In this document: piece after piece, positions 1 through 5,193 of the stretch
Position numbering within the stretch: the stretch's first letter is position 1
How the letters are laid out: each line of letters opens with the position of its first letter
Assembly (NCBI GenBank): GCA_035460985.1
Contig: DATHWC010000277.1
Span: forward strand, 1 to 5,194
Direction of reading: 5' to 3'
Source: Lunatibacter sp035460985
Lineage (GTDB): Bacteria; Bacteroidota; Bacteroidia; Cytophagales; Cyclobacteriaceae
Length of the DNA stretch: 5,194 bases
Translations under genes and position numbers: made by a program
Notes under the pieces: model-generated
Databases searched by the model: none
Told to the model about the DNA's origin: nothing
Seen by the model: the letters and a program-made list of their open reading frames with translations, nothing else

Positions 1-29
1 TGTGGTTAAAGATATTTTAACGTAAAAAA

Positions 30-1096
30 ATGACTTCCAGAAGAAAATTTCTCAAGAATACCATCTCGGGAAGTGGAGCAGTTATGGCTGCTTCTGTTTT
101 TCCCTTTATATCAAACCCTCCAAACCTTCGCTCGAACCGGAAATTTTAGGGCATGGAGATTTTACTTATCGCATCGAGCGGGAATGGGGCAATTTGAACC
201 CCAACAACTATCCGGTAAACAATTGCCATGAAATGGTCATGGATAGAAAGGGCCGTTTGATCATGTTGACTGATCATCCCAAAAATAATGTCATCATTTA
301 CGATACGGCCGGCAAACTGTTAGCCGCATGGACGCTAGAATTGCCGGGTGCACATGGGCTGAGCATTGCCGATGAAGGTGGGACGCAATATCTCTATATC
401 ACCGATCCTGGGCAGGGAAGGGTTTTGAAAACCACCTTGGATGGTCGATTGATTATGGAACTGGATCACCCATCTTCTATTGGAGCCTACGAAGCAAACA
501 ACGCTTACCGCCCGACTGAAACAGCGATTGCACCCAATGGGGATATTTATATTGCTGATGGCTACGGATCCCAGTTTATTTTGCAATATGATGCGGAAGG
601 TAAATTTATCCGAAAATTTGGAGGAGACAGCTTTCTGCAACCCGATAAGTTTAAGCAGGTACATGGGGTAGCCATAGACTACCGGGACCCCTCAAAACCC
701 ACCTTGCTATGTTCTGCCCGGATCAAAAATACCTTTAAGCGGTTTAATTTGGATGGAAAGCATTTGGAGGATATTTATTTGCCGGGAGCATTCATAAGCC
801 GTCCGGTGTTGCATGGGGAAAACTTGTACTCCGGGGTTTGCTTTGGGATGACGGAGGGAAACTATAATATGCAGCTTAACAGGGGCTTTGTGACCATACT
901 TGATAAAAATAACAAGGTAGTCTCCAACCCAGGAGGCACCGCTCCGGAGTATATTGACGGTAAACTACAGCTAATGATGCAGGAAAAACCCATATTCAAA
1001 CATTGCCATGATGTATGTGTGGACGGGGATAAAAACCTTTATGTATGTCAGTGGAATGCTGGGGGGGTGTATCCTTATAAGTTGCATAGGGTGTGA
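30..1096 (+). CDS. Tat-exported NHL-repeat / PAL-like beta-propeller protein, frameshifted
   Basis: Seen: an ATG at 30 opens a frame encoding a textbook Tat signal (SRRKFLK followed by a hydrophobic stretch), which stops at TAG 147-149. The main domain continues in another frame up to TGA 1094-1096. That frame is open from position 26 but has no ATG before 233 (a TTG is at 194), and the residues just before 194 (GHGDFTYRIEREWG) look like domain sequence. The gene is therefore best read as one protein with a one-base frame change near 113-130; a -1 join gives about 355 residues. Family: six-bladed NHL propeller of the peptidyl-alpha-hydroxyglycine alpha-amidating lyase (PAL) type. Counted from the TTG, blade-start histidines H54 (AHGLSI), H157 (VHGVAI) and H272 (CHDVCV) fit the three zinc ligands of PAL, and RPTETAIAPNGDIYIADGYG (106-125) is the typical blade. 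Inferred: folded, metal-binding, periplasmic or surface protein; substrate unknown. It may be a pseudogene, a sequencing error or a recoded gene. No promoter is visible in the 29 bases upstream. The G7 run at 1061-1067 does not break the frame. Confidence 0.8.
113..119 (+). other. Candidate -1 slippery heptamer at the frame break
   Basis: A AAC CCT fits the X XXY YYZ rule in the frame of the ATG at 30. A -1 slip here moves reading from the signal-peptide frame into the propeller frame with no other change. The first new codon is at 119, and the original frame ends at TAG 147. I see no strong stem-loop or Shine-Dalgarno-like stimulator nearby, so chance placement next to a simple deletion is at least as likely. 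Confidence 0.3.
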
Positions 1097-1126
1097 TTAA
1101 ATGAAATATGGTGGAAATACAATAAA

Positions 1127-1151
1127 AATATGGCCTTGCGGCCGAAATATT
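1127..1151. repeat. Hairpin repeat, GGCCGAAATA family, copy 1
   Basis: AATAT-GGCC-TTGC-GGCC-GAA-ATATT can fold as a 4-bp GGCC stem over a 5-bp AATAT/ATATT stem with a GAA internal bulge. It lies 30 bases after the stop of the propeller gene and may mark its transcript end, although no T-run follows. The GCCnnnnGGCCGAAATA core recurs at 1285, 1367 and 1401. Confidence 0.45.
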
Positions 1152-1284
1152 GGGGGGTTGATATTGGTGTATACTGGATATTGATTGATATTAGAAATGA
1201 CTGGATTTTAGATGGGAAAGATGTAGAAAATTGGAGGAGTGTGGAGAGCCTGCATAGGGTAGAGGTTAGGGGATTTGAAGGAAA

Positions 1285-1307
1285 TATAGCCTAAGGCTGA
1301 AATAAGG
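1285..1307. repeat. Hairpin repeat, GGCCGAAATA family, diverged copy 2
   Basis: TATAGCCTAAGGCTGAAATA matches the TATAGCCTTTCGGCCGAAAT of the later copies with a few changes. The changes keep a small stem (AGCCT/AGGCT) instead of the 12-bp palindrome. It is followed by two GTGGAAAT words, also present at 1111. Confidence 0.45.
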
Positions 1308-1352
1308 TGGAAATATTGTGGAAATCGGAGCGAAGCGTAGACCCTGAGGAGC

Positions 1353-1420
1353 GTAGCGGTTCAGGGTATAGCCTTTCGGCCGAAATGTAGCGGTTCAGGG
1401 TATAGCCTTTCGGCCGAAAT
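1353..1420. repeat. Exact tandem duplication of a 34-bp unit (copies 3 and 4)
   Basis: Positions 1353-1386 and 1387-1420 are identical over 34 bases. Each unit starts GTAGCGGTTCAGGGTATAGC and ends with the perfect 12-bp palindrome TTTCGGCCGAAA (1374-1385 and 1408-1419) plus T. The TCAGGGT of the first unit (1361-1367) is also the inverted partner of ACCCTGA at 1331-1337. The lack of any mismatch suggests a recent duplication, or a copy number that changes by replication slippage. Confidence 0.85.
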
Positions 1421-1500
1421 AGGGTTTCATTTGATTTTTGTAGATACCTGCATACCGACGTGCAGTGTAATAAAAGGCAGATGACGTTGATGGACTGAAT

Positions 1501-1514
1501 TTGCCTTCGGGCAG
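1501..1514. repeat. Small UUCG-capped stem
   Basis: TTGCC-TTCG-GGCAG forms a 5-bp stem (one wobble) with a C(UUCG)G loop in + strand RNA, a very stable tetraloop. No T-run follows on either strand, so it is not called a terminator. Confidence 0.3.
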
Positions 1515-1624
1515 CCTCCCAGTACCCCCCTTCCGAACCGCTAAGCTAATGCAATTTATACCACCTTTGAGGGGTGTTGAATACCCTAATCAAACGAAAA
1601 TCTCTCAAATAACGGAATTGATCG

Positions 1625-1657
1625 CCCTCTCCTAGAGGAGAGGGAAGGGGTGAGGCA
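1625..1657. repeat. REP-like palindromic repeat
   Basis: CCCTCTCCT (1625-1633) and AGGAGAGGG (1636-1644) form a perfect 9-bp inverted repeat around AG. The tail AAGGGGTGAGGCA follows. This CCCTCTCC...GGAGAGGG...GGGGTGAGG pattern is familiar from intergenic repeats of many Gram-negative genomes. A related half, AGGGTGAGG, lies at about 1705-1713. Confidence 0.6.
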
Positions 1658-1780
1658 ATTACGGAGCGGAATTTCCAAACTCCATAGAACGAAGTGGTTA
1701 CCGTAGGGTGAGGTGAGTCAGTTTTGCGACATATTTAATTCTCCGTCCCGCAATATCTCGAAATATTTCCAGCTTGCCAC

Positions 1781-1818
1781 AAAAAGAAAAAAGCTATGAA
1801 ACAGAATCTCATAGCTTT
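1781..1818 (-). terminator. Intrinsic terminator of the tRNA-like RNA gene
   Basis: Read on the minus strand, AAAGCTATGA (1818-1809) and TCATAGCTTT (1799-1790) form a perfect 10-bp stem with a 9-nt loop. A T-rich tail TTTCTTTTT (1789-1781) follows directly. It begins 32 bases after the 3' end of the tRNA-like body. On the plus strand no comparable T-run follows, so it acts leftwards. Confidence 0.85.
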
Positions 1819-1850
1819 AGTCAATTAACAATAAACCCAAAATAACCTGC

Positions 1851-1973
1851 TGTAGGAGAAGGAGTCGAACCTCCACGGGGCAGTTAGGCAAAACACGAGC
1901 TCGATGTTTGCTTTATCCTAGGCTCCCCACCCCCGAGACCGGAGGGCATGTCTGCCAGTTTCATCATCCTACA
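1851..1973 (-). ncRNA. tRNA-like RNA, class II fold, enlarged variable arm, non-canonical anticodon arm
   Basis: On the minus strand: acceptor stem TGTAGGA/TCCTACA (7 bp, 8 if C1974 and G1850 pair), U8, D-arm ATG-AAACTGGCAGA-CAT with the conserved A14 and GG of class II (Leu-like) tRNAs, and T-arm GGAGG-TTCGACT-CCTTC (1874-1858) with the invariant TTCGA. The base after the acceptor stem is G and no CCA is encoded, as is common in this phylum. Odd: the anticodon arm (1946-1930) has stem CCCTC/GGGGG and loop CGGTCTC, which lacks U33 and nominally shows GTC. The region between it and the T-arm is 55 nt (1929-1875), against at most about 20-25 nt in normal class II tRNAs. That region folds as GGGGAG/CTGCCCC plus an inner 8-bp hairpin at 1911-1888. 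An own promoter and terminator argue for a functional transcript. Inferred: a non-decoding or specialised tRNA-like RNA. Alternatives are a decayed tRNA-Leu or a highly derived tRNA. tmRNA is excluded by length and 5' sequence. Confidence 0.75.
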
Positions 1974-1977
1974 GTAT

Positions 1978-1996
1978 AAAAGACCATTTGTCTTTT
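1978..1996 (-). other. Leader hairpin of the tRNA-like transcript
   Basis: On the minus strand AAAAGAC and GTCTTTT form a perfect 7-bp stem with loop AAATG. It lies between the predicted transcription start (about 2000-2004) and the 5' end of the tRNA-like body at 1973, with four bases between hairpin and acceptor. It could shape RNase P processing. On the plus strand the same hairpin is followed by T1993-T1999, so it could weakly terminate rightward transcription too. Confidence 0.5.
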
Positions 1997-2006
1997 TTTG
2001 ATATGT

Positions 2007-2038
2007 CAAAGGTAACATATTGCCACTTATGTTGCAAA
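2007..2038 (-). promoter_or_regulatory. Bacteroidota-type promoter of the tRNA-like RNA
   Basis: Minus strand: -33 box TTTG (2038-2035), exactly 20 bases of spacer, then -7 box TACCTTTG (2014-2007), matching the TTTG-N19-21-TAnnTTTG consensus described for Bacteroides. Transcription should start a few bases further left, about 2000-2004, giving a leader of roughly 27-31 nt before the tRNA-like body. Confidence 0.75.
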
Positions 2039-2084
2039 TAAATTTACAAAAATTAACAAAAAATATTTTTATGGCAACAAAATA

Positions 2085-2100
2085 TCGGTTTAGTTACCGA
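2085..2100 (-). terminator. Weak hairpin, possible 3' end of the glycosidase transcript
   Basis: TCGGT and ACCGA form a 5-bp stem with a 6-nt loop, followed on the minus strand by TATTTTGTT. It is 75 bases after the glycosidase stop codon. The stem is short and the tail interrupted. The remainder of 2039-2175 is AT-rich and I see nothing else in it. Confidence 0.2.
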
Positions 2101-2175
2101 ATACATAAATAGGTCTTTTCTCAAATTTTCCCCTTTTCCCTTCTGATTTCGAACGATAAGTGCTGGGACAAATCC

Positions 2176-4455
2176 CTATTGTTTTTCTATTAGATAATAA
2201 ATGGTGTGATGTTCGGATCCTGCTATAATTGCCTTTTTACTGTTGATCGGAATTGTCTGAGCAGTTTTAATACCATCATGATCCAATACTGAAATGGTGT
2301 AATCGTTCCCCGTTGGAAAGTGCAAAGTAAGGTCAACGGGCTCCAACAATAGTGGGCTGGTTCCCTTGGCGATCAACTTGTCACCTGATTCGCTATACTC
2401 CATACCAGTATTTCGTCCTCTTGCTACGGTAGTCAATAAAATGCGGCTTGCCCTTTCTAAATCTTTCTCTTTATCCAAACTACCTAGAAGTATGACTGCA
2501 AAGGGATTTGGTGAGGTAATTTTCCAGTCTCCCAGTTCCAATGTTTCAACCGGCAGGAATCCCACTACGCCTTTCGTGCCCTTGGCATTGATGGTAAAGT
2601 ATCCCTTATCTCCATAATGCCAATCTAACTCTCCCGTTATTGACCGTATCGAATTTTCCGTTAAATTATGATATGCTGAAACGTCAGGCAGGTTGGTTTC
2701 AATGTATTCATCCGTAAAAGCAATTGGCATCCGCCCTAAGGCTAACGTGTTTGGGGTGAAGGTTCCTGAAAATTCTTTATCATCGAATCCCTGAATAACT
2801 TTTTCGTCAAATCCCAATTTTCCGCTTTCCAGAGAGGGAATGTGTACATTTCTAGTGGTTATTACTTCACTCTCTGTGACGTCTCCACGGTAGATCATGC
2901 GTGCCAAAGCTGGATAGAGGCCCATATGAAGCGGGCTTGTGGCGTTGTATACGCCATGATGCTCAGATTCCAATAAAGGTGAAAACCGAGGGATGTCCGT
3001 GGCAAAAGAAAAAGAGGCATCCCATCCCTGTAACCCCATCCCGTATGCTGCAATGATGGGTGTTGCCTCGGCGGTCCATTCATTCGGAACCAGACTCATC
3101 CATTCCGAAAAGGAGAACGGTCTATCGACAACCTGCTGCATGCCGGTAGATAACAAACCCGATCCGGGATTTTGAAGCATGGACTCGTTTTTGACAATTC
3201 CGGTATCTAAACGGTGGCCGCCAGCTCCCCCACCGAAGTAATTATGACGGTCGATCATCCCCACACTATAATCCGCATGCAAGTTGTAAAAATGCGAGAT
3301 TCCTGAACCAGCCTGCCAACAGGAACCTACTAATAACCCCTTATACCCCAAATCCCGGATAGCTTTTTCAAATTTCTGATAGTATTCCATCTGCTTTTCG
3401 TATAGAAAAAGCATCTTGTCCAACAAGTGCTGCTCGACCGCGCTATTTTCACGAACAGCCCTATCATAAGCCTGCGAAAAAAGGCTGTGGTTGGGTTGGG
3501 GATAAATGTTCAAGTCCTTTAAAGTTTCGCTCTCGGGCAAGACATGGTCCGCCGATGTATTTTCGAGAGACCTTTGGGGTTTTTTGAAACCCCAAAGGTC
3601 GGCCTTGGGAAGGACATCCGCTCCCCATGCGTTTTCAAGTTGCTCCTGAGATCCATACCTTTCAAGCAGCCATTCTGAAAACATCCGACAAAGCAGCTTT
3701 CGGTAGGTGGGTGCTTGGTCTAAGGAACGCTCGATGGCGCTCCAGAATATATTGTCTTCATTTTGAAATTCAACAAAGGCAAGTCCTGGATCATCTGCGT
3801 ATCGGAGACCTGTTAGTGGATTGGTATGGCTGAGCATATTGACGGTCAATGCAATATTGAGGTCTTGTAGATCGGGGGCAAAATTCACCAAACTGGAAGT
3901 TGATCCATTTAGGTGGGCCCAAGGATATGAGAGATTTTTTATCTCTTCATAGGCTATAAGGGAGGAACTGTCACCTGGAAGAACCTTATGCCCGTAAATA
4001 TGCGACCATCCGTAGTAGAGGCCTTTTTCTTTTAATTTTGCATGAAAGTAATCCAGACGGTCCATCTTGTCCGGATCAAAGCGTGTTGAGTGAATACCAT
4101 CATTGGCATTCCAAGTGAACTTGTGAAAGCGGATGGCATTTACGCCATACTTTGCCAGAAATTCAACAAACTGATCAGCAAGTTCCTTGCTTGGGTATGT
4201 GTTGCTGCCATTGATGTTAGTTCCCCAGAATTTCAACGGTGTTCCGTCCTCAAAAAGCAGGTTTGCTCCCTCCATTGAAACAAAACCGTGCTTGCCCGCT
4301 GGTGCATCCAGCCAATCCTGCATACCTATTTCTCCTTTTTCCGGGCTACTGGATGGTTGGAAGGCAAACCATTCCGCATCCTTTTTGGGGGTCCATGTTA
4401 CATATAAAAAAATAACTATTGGTAAAATCAGATAGGATTTAGCGAATTTTGCCAT
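2176..4455 (-). CDS. Exported clan GH-A glycoside hydrolase
   Basis: A 759-residue protein from ATG 4455; numbering below uses this start. Residues 5-21 (SYLILPIVIFLYVTW region) are a signal peptide or membrane anchor without a clear lipobox. A (beta/alpha)8-type catalytic domain spans about 50-500. It opens with GFVSMEGANLLFEDGTPLKFWGTN-like sequence, then GVNAIRFHKF (R109, H111). FVEFQNED carries the Asn-Glu acid/base pair (N232-E233), DRHNYF has H404 and Y406, and FSFSEW carries the probable nucleophile E451. The C-terminal 550-759 is beta-rich with an ARGRNTG motif (678-684), like the sandwich domains of these enzymes. Known: clan GH-A enzymes are retaining glycosidases using two glutamates. 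The CAZy family and substrate cannot be set from sequence alone; endo-glucanase, agarase and galactosidase-like activities are all possible. The frame also opens at TTG 4485, but a -7 box overlaps that site, so ATG is preferred. No clear Shine-Dalgarno is present. A palindrome at 3569-3600 encodes residues 286-296. No SusC/SusD neighbours are visible. Confidence 0.85.
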   Translation of the reverse strand: MAKFAKSYLILPIVIFLYVTWTPKKDAEWFAFQPSSSPEKGEIGMQDWLDAPAGKHGFVSMEGANLLFEDGTPLKFWGTNINGSNTYPSKELADQFVEFLAKYGVNAIRFHKFTWNANDGIHSTRFDPDKMDRLDYFHAKLKEKGLYYGWSHIYGHKVLPGDSSSLIAYEEIKNLSYPWAHLNGSTSSLVNFAPDLQDLNIALTVNMLSHTNPLTGLRYADDPGLAFVEFQNEDNIFWSAIERSLDQAPTYRKLLCRMFSEWLLERYGSQEQLENAWGADVLPKADLWGFKKPQRSLENTSADHVLPESETLKDLNIYPQPNHSLFSQAYDRAVRENSAVEQHLLDKMLFLYEKQMEYYQKFEKAIRDLGYKGLLVGSCWQAGSGISHFYNLHADYSVGMIDRHNYFGGGAGGHRLDTGIVKNESMLQNPGSGLLSTGMQQVVDRPFSFSEWMSLVPNEWTAEATPIIAAYGMGLQGWDASFSFATDIPRFSPLLESEHHGVYNATSPLHMGLYPALARMIYRGDVTESEVITTRNVHIPSLESGKLGFDEKVIQGFDDKEFSGTFTPNTLALGRMPIAFTDEYIETNLPDVSAYHNLTENSIRSITGELDWHYGDKGYFTINAKGTKGVVGFLPVETLELGDWKITSPNPFAVILLGSLDKEKDLERASRILLTTVARGRNTGMEYSESGDKLIAKGTSPLLLEPVDLTLHFPTGNDYTISVLDHDGIKTAQTIPINSKKAIIAGSEHHTIYYLIEKQ
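3569..3600. repeat. Perfect palindrome inside the glycosidase gene
   Basis: GACCTTTGGGGTTT (3569-3582) and AAACCCCAAAGGTC (3587-3600) are perfect 14-base inverted arms around TTTG. The stem is within the coding sequence and in frame, read as DLWGFKKPQRS. It lies in a loop-like stretch between AWGADVLPKA and SLENTSADH, between the two catalytic glutamates. Palindromes of this look are common between genes in Bacteroidota, so this may be such an element inserted in frame. Confidence 0.8.
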
Positions 4456-4482
4456 CAGTCGGATATTTTGGGTTACAATTCC

Positions 4483-4490
4483 CAAAGTTA
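4483..4490 (-). promoter_or_regulatory. Possible -7 box for the glycosidase gene
   Basis: Minus strand TAACTTTG fits TAnnTTTG. It ends 27 bases before ATG 4455, which would give a short leader of about 20-25 nt. No good TTTG is seen 19-21 bases upstream, so it is weaker than the promoter at 2007-2038. If used, it rules out translation from the TTG at 4485. Confidence 0.4.
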
Positions 4491-4614
4491 AGAATCATTA
4501 ATAACATCCTACCCCTTCATAAACTATTTAGCTGTTATGCCCTACCTTTTAAAGGGAAATGAAATTTCCGACTATCCGTTTATACTTTTCTGTTTTCAGT
4601 GAAATTTTTAGGTA

Positions 4615-5193
4615 TTACAGCTGAAAAAACAGCCCAAGCACCGCAAACTGTACCAGTGTAAAATTATAAACCTCATCCACATTGGCACCACCTTCAAGAA
4701 TTCTATACCCAGTTTTCATATCTGTTTTTTGCGTTAGGGGTATTCGGGCACCCAAAAACACATCAAAGGCTCTTCCGGGCCCTCCTGCCAATCCATCTCC
4801 TTCCAGATAAAATCGGGTTCGATTTTCCAATTTATATTCGGTATAGAGATGTAACAGAGGCACAAACCCGATATCGTCTTTCCGGTCTGCTGTACCCTGT
4901 TCGTTGTCAAGTCTTACACTGGCATCCCTTATTTTTGCCGTAAACCCGGCACCTATAGTCCAAGGACCGTTAACGATGAAATCTCTTCGAAAGGTTAATC
5001 GATAGCTGTTAAATTTATAAAATCCCGTTAACGTTTTTCCTGCATCAAAGGTGGATGATTGGAAGTCAATCGCTTGATCGGGCGTACCAGTATAGTTCAC
5101 AAACAAGGGAGCAATCAAACCAAACAGGTGGTTCCTTTCGTTCCAAGTATACCCGACTCTTACCCGGATTGGAACTACAGTGCCTTGGACGTC
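4615..5193 (-). CDS. Outer-membrane beta-barrel protein, 5' end cut by window edge
   Basis: The frame is open from the right edge to TAA at 4617-4615, giving 192 visible residues. A TTG at 5118 reads as an internal leucine: upstream sequence (VRVGYTWNERNHLFGL) is already strand-like, and no ATG occurs, so the true start lies outside. Seen: alternating polar/hydrophobic strands with aromatic girdles (YRLTFRRDFIVNG, WTIGAGFTAKI, LHLYTEYKLENRTRFYLEGD), and the motifs GDGLAGGPGRAFD (about 132-144) and GYRILEGGANVDEVYNF (162-178). The C-terminus LGLFFQL is hydrophobic, as in barrel proteins recognised by the BAM complex, though it ends in Leu rather than Phe. I recognise the EGGA-DEVYNF ending from uncharacterised outer-membrane proteins but cannot name a function. 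It is in the same direction as the glycosidase, 159 bases upstream of its ATG; co-transcription is possible. No T-tailed terminator is seen between them. Confidence 0.75.
   Translation of the reverse strand, partial: DVQGTVVPIRVRVGYTWNERNHLFGLIAPLFVNYTGTPDQAIDFQSSTFDAGKTLTGFYKFNSYRLTFRRDFIVNGPWTIGAGFTAKIRDASVRLDNEQGTADRKDDIGFVPLLHLYTEYKLENRTRFYLEGDGLAGGPGRAFDVFLGARIPLTQKTDMKTGYRILEGGANVDEVYNFTLVQFAVLGLFFQL

Larger units (their letters stand above)
1097..1780. other. Gene-free, repeat-rich intergenic region
   Basis: No open frame with recognisable protein content lies between the end of the propeller gene and the terminator of the RNA gene. The first third (1097-1430) is made of small related repeats built on GGCCGAAATA and GGTGGAAATA words. 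The middle (1430-1620) holds only small hairpins, including 1448-1465 (CTGCAT paired with GTGCAG) and a UUCG-capped stem at 1501-1514. The last part (1621-1720) carries a REP-like hairpin with a GGGGTGAGG tail. No T-tailed terminator follows the propeller gene; the hairpin at 1127-1151 is the only candidate for its 3' end. Confidence 0.7.

Noticed and set aside
5..21. Inverted repeat GTTAAA-GATAT-TTTAAC just before the ATG at 30, a possible operator
   Set aside because: Short and AT-only apart from its ends; such repeats are common by chance in AT-rich leaders and nothing else supports an operator.
335..664. Open frame on the minus strand inside the propeller gene
   Set aside because: Fully overlapped by clear NHL-domain coding on the plus strand; its translation looks like no protein family.
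1061..1067. G7 run near the end of the propeller gene as a second frameshift
   Set aside because: The translation through it, QWNAGGVYPYKLHRV, reads as a natural C-terminus of the family, so the frame is intact.
1083..1260. TGCATAGGGT occurring at both 1083-1092 and 1251-1260, a possible attachment-site-like direct repeat
   Set aside because: Only ten bases with no integrase or element between them; the first copy is within coding sequence.
1883..1920. A small tmRNA-like tag frame in the variable arm of the RNA (a reading ending in SSSCFA and stop)
   Set aside because: No tmRNA 5' signature, no ALAA-like tag ending, the whole RNA is far too short, and the segment is better explained as a hairpin.
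1851..1973. Selenocysteine tRNA, suggested by the long arm and possible 8-bp acceptor stem
   Set aside because: No TCA anticodon, the D-stem is 3 bp rather than 6, and the extra arm is longer than in bacterial tRNA-Sec.
3627..3833. Plus-strand open frame opposite the glycosidase, and other short frames in the same gene
   Set aside because: Shadows of the conserved catalytic-domain coding sequence; no plausible start context or protein features.
4555..4569. GGAAAT-GAA-ATTTCC hairpin downstream of the barrel gene as a terminator
   Set aside because: Six mostly A/T pairs and no T-run after it on the minus strand.
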